Shown here: piece after piece, positions 16,515-25,436 of the stretch
How the letters are laid out: each line of letters opens with the position of its first letter
Numbering within the stretch: position 1 is the stretch's first letter
NCBI RefSeq assembly: GCF_000382705.1
Contig: NZ_ARQE01000008.1
Span: 1-50,036 of the forward strand
Source of the DNA: Aureimonas ureilytica DSM 18598 = NBRC 106430
GTDB lineage: Bacteria; Pseudomonadota; Alphaproteobacteria; Rhizobiales; Rhizobiaceae
DNA: 50,036 bases
Reading direction: 5' to 3'
Position numbers and translations under genes: made by a program
The notes under the pieces: model-generated
The model's input: the letters and a program-made list of their open reading frames with translations, nothing else
What the model was told of the DNA's origin: nothing
Databases searched by the model: none

Positions 16515-16537
16515 CGTCAATATGGAATTTCAATTCC
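16515..16537 (-). promoter_or_regulatory. Candidate IolR operator and -35 element before iolC
   Basis: GGAATTTCAATTCC at 16524-16537 is a perfect GGAA-N6-TTCC palindrome, the motif described for the RpiR-type IolR repressor of rhizobial inositol genes. On the minus strand it is followed after three bases by TTGACG (16515-16520), a good -35 box. A repressor bound here would block iolC transcription. The -10 element is not clear by eye. Confidence 0.75.
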
Positions 16538-16550
16538 AAATAACGTCGGT

Positions 16551-17417
16551 TCAGTCGCCTTGCTCCCGCCCCGGCCCGCGCCGGTGCTCGGCGATCCCGA
16601 CGACGAGCGTCATGGCCAGCGCCATGCTGGCGGCGAGCGAGCGGAAGCCCTGGAAATCGGCCTCCACCACCTCGAACCAGAGCCGCCCTTCGGCGACGAG
16701 CGGGCTGAACGGGCTGTCGGTGATGACGACGAGCGGCGCGCCCTGATCGGCGATCTGCCGCGCGAAGCTGACGGTTGTGGAGGCATAGGGCGTGAAGGAG
16801 ATCGCGAGCGCGGCGTCGCGCGGCGTCGCGAAGGACACCGTCTCGGCGTCGGTGCCGACCGCCGAGCCGATCAGGACATTGCGGATGCCAAGCTTGCCGA
16901 GCGCGTAGCTGACATAGGCCGTGACGGGGAAGGAGCGGCGCTGGGCGATGAGATAGATCGTCTCCGCCTCGGCCAGGACGCGAATCGCCCGGTCCATCTG
17001 GCTCATGTCGAGCCGGTCGTGCATCCCGGAGATGGAGCGCGTCGAAGCCTCGCAGAACCCGTCGAACAGGGCGGCCGAGCGCGAGGCGTCGCCGTTGCGG
17101 CCGCGCAGCGACAGGAGCCGGTCGTCATAGTTCGACACCTGATTGCGCAGGCGCTCGCGAAACAGGGTCTGGAGATCGGAAAAGCCCGCAAAGCCGAGGG
17201 CCTGGCTGAAGCGGATCAGCGTCGAGGGCTGCACCTCCGCCTTTTCCGCGATGCTCGTGACCGTGCCGAGCGCGATCTCGTCGGGCTGCGCGAGCGCGAA
17301 GGAGGCGACCTGCTTCAGGCGCTTGGGCAATTTCACCGTGCCCCCGGCCAGCAGCTCGCGCAGCTCTGCGAAGCTCTCGGGCGCCTGCGGCCCGACCGGG
17401 TCTTCCTCTGCCGTCAT
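16551..17417 (-). CDS. iolR: RpiR-family regulator of inositol genes, IolR
   Basis: About 288 residues from the ATG at 17417, preceded by GGGAG; the open frame upstream to 17528 runs through the iolI promoter and is not used. The N-terminal helix-turn-helix of RpiR type is seen at LGTVTSIAEKAEVQPSTLIRFSQALGFAGFSDLQTLF. A SIS sugar-phosphate-binding domain follows (YLIAQRRSFPVTAYVSYALGKLG, ALAISFTPYASTT). It is placed between the divergent arms of the inositol locus and upstream of an operator-like palindrome before iolC. By analogy it represses both arms until an inositol catabolite releases it; the effector is not visible from sequence. Confidence 0.9.
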   Translation of the reverse strand: MTAEEDPVGPQAPESFAELRELLAGGTVKLPKRLKQVASFALAQPDEIALGTVTSIAEKAEVQPSTLIRFSQALGFAGFSDLQTLFRERLRNQVSNYDDRLLSLRGRNGDASRSAALFDGFCEASTRSISGMHDRLDMSQMDRAIRVLAEAETIYLIAQRRSFPVTAYVSYALGKLGIRNVLIGSAVGTDAETVSFATPRDAALAISFTPYASTTVSFARQIADQGAPLVVITDSPFSPLVAEGRLWFEVVEADFQGFRSLAASMALAMTLVVGIAEHRRGPGREQGD

Positions 17418-17469
17418 GCCCTGGCGCTCCCGTTTTTCAATTTGAAGGTGAATCGCGATCGAAGGCCGC

Positions 17470-17499
17470 TTGACACGGTTTCGAATTGCAGAATACAAA
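17470..17499 (+). promoter_or_regulatory. Sigma70-type promoter of the iolI-ABC-iolGDH arm
   Basis: A perfect -35 TTGACA (17470-17475), 18 bases of spacing and TACAAA (17494-17499) as -10. Transcription would start near 17506, downstream of the TTG at 17486, which rules that codon out as the iolI start. A degenerate operator half (AATTCC, about 17499-17504) and a TTTTCCG/CGGAAA dyad at 17537-17554 surround the start point and could bind IolR. Confidence 0.6.
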
Positions 17500-17584
17500 A
17501 TTCCATATCGACGTAAATGGGCATACAAGTTCCAAATTTTCCGAAAACCGGAAAGCGATCGATCTGCGGGAGGAGAGACGTCGG

Positions 17585-18409
17585 GTGGTTGAATTTGCCT
17601 TGAATCACATGACGGCGCCCGGTTTGAGCGTCGAAGCCTTCTTCGAACTGGCCGCGCGGCTGGGCGTGTCGGCGGTGGAAATCCGCAACGATCTGCCGGG
17701 CGTCGCGCTCGCCGACGGAACGGCGGCGAGCGAGGTCGGCTCCCTTGCTTCCGCGAAAGCCTTGCGCATCCTGTCGATCAACGCGCTGCAGCGCTTCAAC
17801 GAATGGACGCCGGCCCGCGCCGTGGAAGCCAAGGCGCTGTGCGAGCAGGCCCGCGCCGCCGGGGCGGAGGCGCTGGTCCTGTGCCCCGTCAACGAGGAGG
17901 GGTTCTGGACGGACGACGCCTCGCGCCTCCAGGCGCTTCGCGACGCGCTTGCCGCGCTCGCGCCGATCCTGGAAGCCGCCGGCCTCGTCGGGCTGGTGGA
18001 GCCGCTCGGCTTTGCGGAATGCTCGCTGCGCCTGAAGAGCGAAGCGGTCGCCGCGATCGACGCGGTCGGGCAGCGCGATCGGTTCAAGCTCGTCCACGAC
18101 ACGTTTCACCATTTCGTCGCCGGCGAAACGGCGCTCTTTCCCGAGCGCACCGGCCTTGTCCACATTTCCGGCGTGGAGGACCGCGCCGTGCCGCGCGAGA
18201 CCATGCGCGATCCGCATCGCGTGCTGGTCGGCGCGGACGACCGGCTGGACAATCTCGGCCAGATCCGCGCGCTCGAGAAGGGCGGCTATCGCGGCCCCCT
18301 GTCTTTCGAACCCTTCGCGCCTTCCGTCGCAGGAAGCCGCGACATCGAGGGCGATCTCAGCGCCAGCATGCGCTTCGTCGCGGACGGCCTGACGTCCAAG
18401 GCGGCCTGA
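17585..18409 (+). CDS. iolI: IolI-like inosose isomerase / TIM-barrel sugar isomerase
   Basis: About 274 residues from the GTG at 17585, which has GGGAGGAG nine bases upstream; the open frame reaches back to 17486 but through the promoter. A xylose-isomerase-like TIM barrel resembling IolI, which interconverts 2-keto-myo-inositol and 1-keto-D-chiro-inositol. Matching points: VSAVEIRNDLPG early, LSINALQRFN, ALVLCPVNEE, the metal-site stretch FKLVHDTFHHFV and the closing VLVGADDRLDN. It is the first gene of the plus-strand inositol arm. The assignment to IolI rather than IolE or IolH is by position of these motifs and length; substrate is inferred from context. Confidence 0.75.
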   Translation: MVEFALNHMTAPGLSVEAFFELAARLGVSAVEIRNDLPGVALADGTAASEVGSLASAKALRILSINALQRFNEWTPARAVEAKALCEQARAAGAEALVLCPVNEEGFWTDDASRLQALRDALAALAPILEAAGLVGLVEPLGFAECSLRLKSEAVAAIDAVGQRDRFKLVHDTFHHFVAGETALFPERTGLVHISGVEDRAVPRETMRDPHRVLVGADDRLDNLGQIRALEKGGYRGPLSFEPFAPSVAGSRDIEGDLSASMRFVADGLTSKAA

Positions 18410-18420
18410 GACCGACATGG

Positions 18421-18444
18421 GGCGCCGGCGGGGAGGCCGGCGCC
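18421..18444 (+). terminator. Hairpin between iolI and the binding-protein gene
   Basis: A nine-base stem GGCGCCGGC/GCCGGCGCC with a six-base loop, followed by TTT, lies 11 bases after the iolI stop. It would terminate or thin transcription before the binding-protein gene, or protect the processed upstream end. Confidence 0.6.
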
Positions 18445-18524
18445 TTTCACTGGAAAAACCAAGCACTTCAAGAAACGGGCCGCTGCATCCAGGCGAGCGT
18501 CCGAATGTCCCGGGAGGAACCCTC

Positions 18525-19445
18525 ATGAAACGCATCCTGCTCGCGCTCGCCGCTTCCGCCGCGATGATGGCCTCGGCCCAGGCCGCCAATATCGGCGTGT
18601 CCATGGCCCTGTTCGACGACAACTTCCTGACCGTCCTGCGCAACGGTCTGGAGACGGCCGCCAAGAAGGATGGCCTGTCGCTGCAGGTCGAGGACGCGCA
18701 GAACGACATTGGCAAGCAGCTCAACCAGATCCAGAACTTCATCGCGCAGGGCGTCGACGGGATCATCGTGAACGCGGTGGACACCGACGCGACCGCGCAG
18801 ATGACCAAGCTCGCCACCGCGGCCGGCATCCCGCTCGTCTACGTCAACCGCCAGCCGGCTGATGTCGAGACCCTGCCGGAAAAGACCGCCTTCGTCGGCT
18901 CCGACGAGAAGAAGTCCGGCACGCTCGAAATGCAGGAAGTCTGCAAGCTCATGGGCGGCAAGGGCGACATCGTCGTCATGATGGGCGAATTGTCCAACCA
19001 GGCGGCCCGCCAGCGCACGCAGGACATCGAGGACGTGATCGCCAAGGAGCCCTGCACCGGCATCAAGATCCTCGACAAGCAGACCGCCAACTGGCAGCGC
19101 ACCCAGGCGACCGACCTGATGACCAACTGGATCTCGGCCGGGCTGAAGCCCGCCGCCGTCGTGTCCAACAATGACGAGATGGCGATCGGCGCGATCCAGG
19201 CGCTGAAGGCCGCCGGCATGAAGGACGTGATCGTCGCCGGCATCGACGCCACGCAGGACGGCCTCGCCGCCATGAAGGCGGGCGATCTCAAGGTCACCGT
19301 GTTCCAGAACGCCGCCGGCCAGGGCGCCGGCGCGGTCGAGACCGTCAACAAGCTCATCAAGGGCGAGAAGGTCGAGAAGGTCGTGGACGTGCCCTTCGAG
19401 CTCGTGACCCCCGCCAACATGGCCCAGTACGAAGCCAAGAACTGA
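18525..19445 (+). CDS. ibpA: Inositol ABC transporter periplasmic binding protein (first copy)
   Basis: 306 residues from the ATG at 18525 with GGGAGGA 6 bases upstream. A 20-residue Sec signal (LLALAASAAMMASAQAA) directs it to the periplasm. The mature part is a family-1 (RbsB/XylF-like) sugar-binding protein: [78 protein letters not shown]. Gene order with the ATPase, permease and iol genes points to myo-inositol or another inositol isomer. A close paralogue follows directly. Calling it IbpA is by context and similarity to alphaproteobacterial inositol-binding proteins. Confidence 0.88.
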   Translation: MKRILLALAASAAMMASAQAANIGVSMALFDDNFLTVLRNGLETAAKKDGLSLQVEDAQNDIGKQLNQIQNFIAQGVDGIIVNAVDTDATAQMTKLATAAGIPLVYVNRQPADVETLPEKTAFVGSDEKKSGTLEMQEVCKLMGGKGDIVVMMGELSNQAARQRTQDIEDVIAKEPCTGIKILDKQTANWQRTQATDLMTNWISAGLKPAAVVSNNDEMAIGAIQALKAAGMKDVIVAGIDATQDGLAAMKAGDLKVTVFQNAAGQGAGAVETVNKLIKGEKVEKVVDVPFELVTPANMAQYEAKN

Positions 19446-19452
19446 ACGAAGT

Positions 19453-19498
19453 CCGGACCTGACGGTCCGGCCGGGGTGCCGCGCCCGCGCGGCGCCCC
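19453..19498 (+). terminator. Two tandem hairpins between the paired binding-protein genes
   Basis: Stem 1 is CCGGACC/GGTCCGG (19453-19470, four-base loop). Stem 2 is GGGGTGCCGCG/CGCGGCGCCCC (19473-19498, one G-U pair, four-base loop). No T-run follows, so read-through attenuation or 3'-end protection of the first message is as likely as full termination. Confidence 0.6.
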
Positions 19499-19529
19499 GC
19501 TCCCTCCTCATCTCGACGGAACCCGAACC

Positions 19530-20468
19530 ATGACGACGTGTCTTCGCGCGGCGCTGGCCGTGTCGTTTCTCTCCATCATCGCAGCCCCCGCGAGCGCCGA
19601 GACGATCGGCATCACGCTGGCGCGCGCCGACTCCGTTTTCCTCACCATCCTGCGCCAGGGCATGGAGACGCGCGGCAAGGACATGCCGGGTGTCACGCTG
19701 CAGGTCGAGGACGCGCAGAACGATCCGCAGCGCCAGCTGGATCAGGTCCGCAATTTCATCGCGGCGGGCGTCGACGCGATCGTGGTGACGGCGGTGGACG
19801 GCGAGGGCACGCCGGCCATGACGAAGCTGGCGAAGGAGGCGGGCATTCCCGTCGTCTATTCCGTCCACCCGCCCGCCGATCTCGACACGCTGCCCGAGAA
19901 GACCGCCTTCGTCGGCTCCGACGAGGTGCAGTCCGGCACGATGCAGACGGAGGAAGTCTGCAAGCGTCTCGGCGGCAAGGGCGCGGCCTATGTCCTGATG
20001 GGGCCGCTCAACAATCATTCCTCGATCGTGCGCACCAAGGACATCGAGGACGTGCTGGCGACGCCCGCCTGCCAGGGCATCACCATCGTCGACAAGCAGG
20101 CCGCCGGCTGGGACCGGATCGAGGCCCAGAACATCATGACCAACTGGCTGTCGTCCTCGGCCGAGTTCGATGCCGTGATCGCCAACAATGACGAGATGGC
20201 GATCGGCGCGATCCAGGCGATGAAGGCGGTCGGCCGCGACCCCGCGAGCGTCGTCGTGGCCGGCATCGACGCCACGCCCGACGGGCTCGCCGCCATGAAG
20301 GCGGGCGATCTCGACGTCACCGTCTTCCAGAACGCGACGGCGCAGGGCGCCGCCACGGTGGATGCGGCGGTCAAGCTCGCCAAGGGCGAGGCGGTGGAGC
20401 GCAAGATCTGGGTGCCGTTCGAACTGGTGACGCCAGAGAACCGGGACCGTTACGCCAAGGCCCAGTAA
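19530..20468 (+). CDS. Second, paralogous sugar/inositol ABC binding protein
   Basis: 312 residues from the ATG at 19530, with a Sec signal ([15 protein letters not shown]). It is collinear with the gene just upstream and clearly arose by tandem duplication: [76 protein letters not shown] and PFELVTPEN all have counterparts. Differences cluster in ligand-pocket stretches: ALFDDNFLTVLRNG versus [23 protein letters not shown] versus VYSVHPPAD, and ELSNQAARQRTQD versus [13 protein letters not shown]. The two probably bind different ligands, such as different inositol isomers, and share one ATPase/permease pair. Confidence 0.88.
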   Translation: MTTCLRAALAVSFLSIIAAPASAETIGITLARADSVFLTILRQGMETRGKDMPGVTLQVEDAQNDPQRQLDQVRNFIAAGVDAIVVTAVDGEGTPAMTKLAKEAGIPVVYSVHPPADLDTLPEKTAFVGSDEVQSGTMQTEEVCKRLGGKGAAYVLMGPLNNHSSIVRTKDIEDVLATPACQGITIVDKQAAGWDRIEAQNIMTNWLSSSAEFDAVIANNDEMAIGAIQAMKAVGRDPASVVVAGIDATPDGLAAMKAGDLDVTVFQNATAQGAATVDAAVKLAKGEAVERKIWVPFELVTPENRDRYAKAQ

Positions 20469-20481
20469 CCCGGCACGCGGC

Positions 20482-20498
20482 GGCGGGCTCGTCCCGCC
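20482..20498 (+). terminator. Hairpin between second binding protein and ATPase genes
   Basis: A six-base stem GGCGGG/CCCGCC with a CTCGT loop lies 14 bases after the stop. Like the hairpins before it, it may reduce transcription of the membrane components relative to the binding proteins, a common arrangement in ABC operons. Confidence 0.45.
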
Positions 20499-20530
20499 AC
20501 CGGCCCGATCCCTGCGGGAGGCAGCGAGAC

Positions 20531-22081
20531 ATGGCGACCCAAACGATCAGCCCGGCCACGATGCGCGCGGTGCGCGAAAGCGGCGCGGTGCCGGGCTCGG
20601 ACTATCTTCTGGAAGTGGACGGCGTCCGCAAGGTGTTTCCGGGCGTCGTCGCGCTCGACAATGTCGAGTTCCGCGTCCGGCGCGGCACGGTCCATGCCCT
20701 GATGGGCGAGAACGGGGCCGGCAAGTCGACGCTCATGAAGATCATCGCCGGCATCTACACGCCGGACGGCGGCGCCTTCCGCCTGCGCGGCCAGCCGATC
20801 CGCCTGAAAGGGCCGCTCGACGCGCTCGAGAACGGCATCGCCATGATCCATCAGGAACTCAACCTGATGCCCTTCATGACGGTGGCCGAGAATATCTGGA
20901 TTCGCCGCGAGCCTTTGAACCGCTTCGGCTTCGTGGATCATGCCGAGCTGCGCCGCCGCACGGAAAAGCTCTTTGCCGACCTTTCGATCGACATCGACCC
21001 CGAGGCCGAAACGCAGACGCTTTCGATCGCCTCGCGCCAGATGGTCGAGATCGCCAAGGCCGTGTCCTACCAGTCCGACGTTCTGATCATGGACGAGCCG
21101 ACCTCGGCGCTGACGGATCGCGAGGTGGAGCATCTGTTCCGCATCGTCCGGCAGCTGCGCGGGCAGGGCAAGGGCATCGTCTACATCACGCACAAGATGG
21201 ACGAACTCGCCGAGATCGCCGACGAGGTGTCGATCTTCCGCGACGGCAAATATATCGGCACCGAGGACGCCAAGACCGTCACCCGCGACGACATCATCCG
21301 CATGATGGTCGGCCGCGAGCTGACGCAGATGTTTCCCAAGGAAGACGCCAGGATCGGCGAGACGGTGCTTTCGGTGCGCGGTCTCTCGCTCGGGCGCGTC
21401 TTTCAGGACGTCTCCTTCGACCTTCGCGCCGGCGAGATCCTCGGCATCGCGGGCCTCGTCGGCTCGGGCCGCTCCAACATCGCCGAAGCGCTGTTCGGGG
21501 TGACGCCCGCGACATCGGGCACGATCGAGCTTTTCGGCCAGCGGGTCGAGGTCGCCCATCCGGGCGTCGCCATGCGCCACGGAATGGCCTTCCTCACCGA
21601 GGACCGCAAGGACACGGGCTGCTTCCTGCCCCTTTCGATCACCGAGAACATGCAGATGGCGGTGATCCAGAGCGAGTTCACCTCCGCCGGGTTCGTCCGA
21701 CAGAGCGAGGTCGACCGGCGCTGCGAGGAGATGTCGAGGACCCTGCGCGTCAAGACGCCCGACCTCGACGAACGCATCGAGAACCTGTCGGGCGGCAACC
21801 AGCAGAAGGTGCTGATCGGCCGCTGGCTGCTGACCAAGCCCAAGATCCTGATCCTCGACGAGCCGACGCGCGGCATCGATGTCGGCGCCAAGGCCGAGAT
21901 CCACCGCCTCGTCTCCAAGCTCGCGGGCGAGGGGCTGGCCGTCATCATGATCTCCTCCGAACTGCCCGAGGTCCTGGGCATGAGCGACCGGGTGATGGTG
22001 GTCCATGCGGGCCGCGTCGCCGGCATTCTGGACCGCGCCGAGGCCACGCAGGAGCGCGTGATGGACCTCGCGTCGAGCTGA
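20531..22081 (+). CDS. iatA: Sugar-type ABC transporter ATPase (two nucleotide-binding domains)
   Basis: 516 residues, the usual length of RbsA/MglA-class ATPases. The N-terminal half has Walker [10 protein letters not shown] near residue 62, a degenerate [14 protein letters not shown] signature and Walker [14 protein letters not shown]. The C-terminal half has the family's degenerate Walker A ([16 protein letters not shown]), then signature LSGGNQQKV and [18 protein letters not shown]. It powers uptake through the permease encoded 86 bases downstream. The gene sits inside the iol arm after two binding proteins, so inositol import is the likely role. Confidence 0.92.
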   Translation: MATQTISPATMRAVRESGAVPGSDYLLEVDGVRKVFPGVVALDNVEFRVRRGTVHALMGENGAGKSTLMKIIAGIYTPDGGAFRLRGQPIRLKGPLDALENGIAMIHQELNLMPFMTVAENIWIRREPLNRFGFVDHAELRRRTEKLFADLSIDIDPEAETQTLSIASRQMVEIAKAVSYQSDVLIMDEPTSALTDREVEHLFRIVRQLRGQGKGIVYITHKMDELAEIADEVSIFRDGKYIGTEDAKTVTRDDIIRMMVGRELTQMFPKEDARIGETVLSVRGLSLGRVFQDVSFDLRAGEILGIAGLVGSGRSNIAEALFGVTPATSGTIELFGQRVEVAHPGVAMRHGMAFLTEDRKDTGCFLPLSITENMQMAVIQSEFTSAGFVRQSEVDRRCEEMSRTLRVKTPDLDERIENLSGGNQQKVLIGRWLLTKPKILILDEPTRGIDVGAKAEIHRLVSKLAGEGLAVIMISSELPEVLGMSDRVMVVHAGRVAGILDRAEATQERVMDLASS

Positions 22082-22167
22082 GCCGGCGCCCCCCGAACGA
22101 ACCGCGATGCGACGCCGGACGGGCGCCCGACACGCCGCCCTCCGCCGACCAACCGAAAGGTGAAGCC

Positions 22168-23211
22168 ATGTCCCTGAACGAAGCGACGCAAGGCGGCGTG
22201 CCGCCCGCTCCCGCCGTCGACAAGCCCGCGCGGCGCAAGCGCCGCCTGCCGACCGAAGTCTCGATCCTTCTCGTTCTCGTCGGCATCGCGCTGATCTTCG
22301 AGGCGCTCGGCTGGGTGCTGATCGGCCAGAGCTTCCTGGGCAACAAGCAGCGCCTGATCGTCATGATCCTGCAGGTCTCGGTGATCGGCATCATCGCGGT
22401 GGGCGTGACGCAGGTCATCATCACCTCGGGCGTCGACCTCTCCTCCGGCTCGGTCGTCGCCTTCACCGCCATGGTGGCCGCGAGCCTTGCCCAGAACCCG
22501 GACTATGCCCGCGCGGTCTATCCGGCGCTGACCGGCCTGCCGGTGATCGTCCCCATCGTCGCGGGTCTTCTCGTCGGTCTCGGCGCCGGGCTCGTGAACG
22601 GCGCGCTCATCGCCTATACGGGCATTCCGCCCTTCATCGCGACGCTCGGCATGATGGTGGCGGCGCGCGGGGCGGCCAAGTGGTACACGGGCGGCCAGCC
22701 GGTCTCCATGCTCTCCGACGGCTATGCGGCGATCGGCGCCGGGGCGATGCCGGTCATCATCTTCCTCGCCGTCGCGCTCGTCTTCCACATCGCGCTTCGC
22801 TACACGCGCTACGGCAAGTTCACCTATGCGATCGGCGCCAACCGGCAGGCCGCCATCGTGTCCGGCATCAACGTCAACCGGCATCTGCTTCTCGTCTATG
22901 CGATCGCCGGCACGCTGGCGGGTCTGGCGGGCATCGTCACCTCGGCCCGCGCCGTCTCGGGCCAGGCCGGCATGGGGGTCGCCTACGAGCTCGACGCGAT
23001 CGCGGCGGCGGTCATCGGCGGCACCTCGCTCGCCGGCGGCGTAGGGCGCATCACCGGCACGGTGATCGGCGTCATCATCCTCGGCGTCATGACCTCGGGC
23101 TTCACCTTCCTGCGCATCGACGCCTATTACCAGGAGATCGTGAAGGGCGTCATCATCGTCGCGGCCGTGGTCGCCGACCAGTATCGCCAGCGCAAGCGGG
23201 CCCGGGCGTGA
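22168..23211 (+). CDS. iatP: Sugar-type ABC transporter permease
   Basis: 347 residues of the RbsC/XylH class with about nine to ten hydrophobic spans after a basic cytoplasmic N-terminus (PARRKRRLPTEV). Typical family stretches: VGVTQVIITSGVDLSSGSVVAFTAM, YTGIPPFIATLGMM, GKFTYAIGANRQAAIVSGINV, and AIAAAVIGGTSLAGGVGRITGTVIGV. The ATG at 22168 has AAAGGTGAAGCC upstream. It forms the membrane channel for the ATPase and binding proteins encoded immediately before it. Confidence 0.93.
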   Translation: MSLNEATQGGVPPAPAVDKPARRKRRLPTEVSILLVLVGIALIFEALGWVLIGQSFLGNKQRLIVMILQVSVIGIIAVGVTQVIITSGVDLSSGSVVAFTAMVAASLAQNPDYARAVYPALTGLPVIVPIVAGLLVGLGAGLVNGALIAYTGIPPFIATLGMMVAARGAAKWYTGGQPVSMLSDGYAAIGAGAMPVIIFLAVALVFHIALRYTRYGKFTYAIGANRQAAIVSGINVNRHLLLVYAIAGTLAGLAGIVTSARAVSGQAGMGVAYELDAIAAAVIGGTSLAGGVGRITGTVIGVIILGVMTSGFTFLRIDAYYQEIVKGVIIVAAVVADQYRQRKRARA

Positions 23212-23222
23212 GGGAGCGGGAC

Positions 23223-24332
23223 ATGTCCAAGGATTCAATCGGCGTCGGGCTCATCGGCACGGGCTTCATGGGCAAATGCCACGCGCTCGCCTGGAACGCG
23301 GTGGCGGCGACCTTCGGCGAAACCCGCCGCCCGCGCCTCGTGCATCTGGCCGAAGCCGACCAGAGCCTGGCGGATAGCAAGGCCGCCGAGTTCGGCTTCG
23401 CGAGGGCGAGCGGCGACTGGCGGGCGGTGATCGCCGACCCGCAAGTCGATGTCGTCTCCATCGCCGCGCCCAACCCCTTTCACGCCGAAATGGCCTGCGC
23501 GGCCTTCGAGGCCGGCAAGCATGTCTGGTGCGAGAAGCCCATGGCGACGAGCCGGGCGGACGCGCGCCGGATGCTGGAGGCGCAGCGGCGCACCGGCCGG
23601 GTCGCCGCGCTCGGCTACAACTACATCCAGAACCCCGCCATCCGGCAGATGGAAGCGCTGATCCAGGACGGCGTGATCGGTGCGGTCAACCATGTGCGCC
23701 TCGAGATGGACGAGGATTTCATGGCCGATCCGGACGCGCCCTTCGCCTTCAAGAACGGCGCATCATCCGGCTATGGCGCGCTCGACGATTTCGCGGTGCA
23801 TCCGCTCTCGATCCTCTGGCGTCTCGCGGGGCCGGTTTCGAGCGTCATGACCGATCAGGCCAAGCCTTACGCCAGCCGCGAGGGGCGGCCGGTCGAGACG
23901 CACGAGATCGCGACCTCGCTCCTGCGCCTCGAGAGCGGCGCGTCGGGCCTTTTGGTGGCCAACCGCGCCGCCTGGGGCCGCAAGGGGCGGATCGCCGTGC
24001 AGGTCTTCGGATCGAAGGGCACGATCGCCTATGATCAGGAGCGCATGAACGAGTTCCAGCTCTTCACCCGCGAGGGCGACGAGCGGTGCCGGGGCTTCCG
24101 CACCGTGTTGACCGCCCCCGCGCACGCCCCCTATGGCGCCTTCGTGCCCGCGCCCGGCCATGGGCTCGGCTTCAACGATCTGAAGGTGATCGAGGCGCAC
24201 GAGCTTCTCGCCGCCATCGACGGCCGCCCCGCCCGGATCGTGGATTTCGAAACGGGTTTCGCCATCGAGGAGGTGGTTCACGCCATGGCCCGCTCGCACG
24301 ACGAGCGGCGCTGGGTGGATTGCCCCGCCTGA
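23223..24332 (+). CDS. Gfo/Idh/MocA-family oxidoreductase (second inositol dehydrogenase-like)
   Basis: 369 residues from the ATG at 23223, 11 bases after the permease stop. The N-terminal Rossmann fold begins VGLIGTGFMGKCHA. The catalytic-lysine motif reads WCEKPMATS near residue 105, and the C-terminal alpha/beta domain has YGALDDFAVHPLSILW, where the histidine matches the usual general-acid position. Family members oxidise inositols or other sugars with NAD(P). In rhizobia a gene like this often sits between the inositol permease and idhA. Action on scyllo- or D-chiro-inositol is plausible but unproven. Confidence 0.85.
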   Translation: MSKDSIGVGLIGTGFMGKCHALAWNAVAATFGETRRPRLVHLAEADQSLADSKAAEFGFARASGDWRAVIADPQVDVVSIAAPNPFHAEMACAAFEAGKHVWCEKPMATSRADARRMLEAQRRTGRVAALGYNYIQNPAIRQMEALIQDGVIGAVNHVRLEMDEDFMADPDAPFAFKNGASSGYGALDDFAVHPLSILWRLAGPVSSVMTDQAKPYASREGRPVETHEIATSLLRLESGASGLLVANRAAWGRKGRIAVQVFGSKGTIAYDQERMNEFQLFTREGDERCRGFRTVLTAPAHAPYGAFVPAPGHGLGFNDLKVIEAHELLAAIDGRPARIVDFETGFAIEEVVHAMARSHDERRWVDCPA

Positions 24333-24383
24333 CTCTACCCCCCATTCTCCCGCCAATTCCAAAAGACCTCACGGACAACGAAC

Positions 24384-25394
24384 ATGACATTGAAGATCGG
24401 TGTGATCGGCACGGGCGCCATCGGCCAGGAACATATCGCGCGCCTGCACGGCAAGCTGGCCGGCTCGACCGTCACCGCCGTCAACGACATCAACCCTGAG
24501 AGCGCCCGCGCCACCGCCGAGCGCCTGTGCCCCGGCGCGCGCGTTCACGAAACGGGGCAGGGCGTGATCGACGATCCCGATGTCGATGCGGTCGTCGTCA
24601 CCTCCTGGGGGCCGAGCCACGAGGAATTCGTGCTGGCCTCGATTGCCGCCGGCAAGCCGGTCTTCTGCGAAAAGCCGCTCGCCACCACGGCGGATGCCTG
24701 CCGGCGCATCGTGGAGGCCGAGATCGCGAGCGGCCGTCATCTCGTGCAGGTCGGCTTCATGCGCCGCTACGATGCGGGCTACCGGCTGCTCAAGGGCGTC
24801 GTGACTTCGGGCCGGATCGGCGAGCCCCTGATGCTGCACTCGGCCCATCGCAACCCGAGCGTGCCGGCCCATTATTTCGGCGACATGGGCATCACCGACA
24901 CGTTCATTCACGAGATCGACGTTCTGCGCTGGCTGGTGGACGATGATTACGTCTCGGCGCAGGTGATCCAGGGCAAGCGCTCGCGCCATGCCAAGGAAGG
25001 TCTCGATGATCCTTACGTCGTGGTGCTCAAGACCAAGTCCGGCATCGTCATGGACACCGAGATTTTCGTGAACTGCCAGTTCGGCTACGACATCCAGTGC
25101 CAGATCGTCGGCGAGGACGGCACGGCCAACCTGCCCGAGCCGATCAGCGTGCCGCTCCGTCACCAGTCCCTCGCGGGGCAGGAGATCATGATGGACTGGA
25201 AGCTGCGCTTCATCGACTCCTACGATGTCGAGTTGCAGGAATGGGTTCAGGCGACCGCGAAGGGCGAAGTCACCGGCCCGACCGCCTGGGACGGCTATTT
25301 CGCCGCCGTGACCTCGGACGCCTGCGTCGAGGCCAAGCGCACGGGACAGATCGTCCCGATCACCACCATGGACAAGCCGGCCTTCTATCGCTGA
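24384..25394 (+). CDS. iolG: Inositol 2-dehydrogenase IolG/IdhA
   Basis: 336 residues, the standard length. It oxidises myo-inositol to 2-keto-myo-inositol using NAD, the first catabolic step. Seen: Rossmann start [13 protein letters not shown], the ATTADA segment after FCEKPLA (catalytic Lys near 97), [14 protein letters not shown], and the active-site stretch [13 protein letters not shown] with Asp and His of the proton-relay. It is preceded 51 bases upstream by the paralogous oxidoreductase and followed by iolD. Confidence 0.94.
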   Translation: MTLKIGVIGTGAIGQEHIARLHGKLAGSTVTAVNDINPESARATAERLCPGARVHETGQGVIDDPDVDAVVVTSWGPSHEEFVLASIAAGKPVFCEKPLATTADACRRIVEAEIASGRHLVQVGFMRRYDAGYRLLKGVVTSGRIGEPLMLHSAHRNPSVPAHYFGDMGITDTFIHEIDVLRWLVDDDYVSAQVIQGKRSRHAKEGLDDPYVVVLKTKSGIVMDTEIFVNCQFGYDIQCQIVGEDGTANLPEPISVPLRHQSLAGQEIMMDWKLRFIDSYDVELQEWVQATAKGEVTGPTAWDGYFAAVTSDACVEAKRTGQIVPITTMDKPAFYR

Positions 25395-25436
25395 TCCCTG
25401 ACGGGACGCAGTGAAGGGGCCGAGGAGAGCAAAGAC

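Noticed and set aside
17486-17584. Upstream extension of the IolI-like gene to a TTG at 17486
   Set aside because: The codon lies between the -35 and -10 boxes of the likely promoter, and a GTG with a strong ribosome site exists at 17585.
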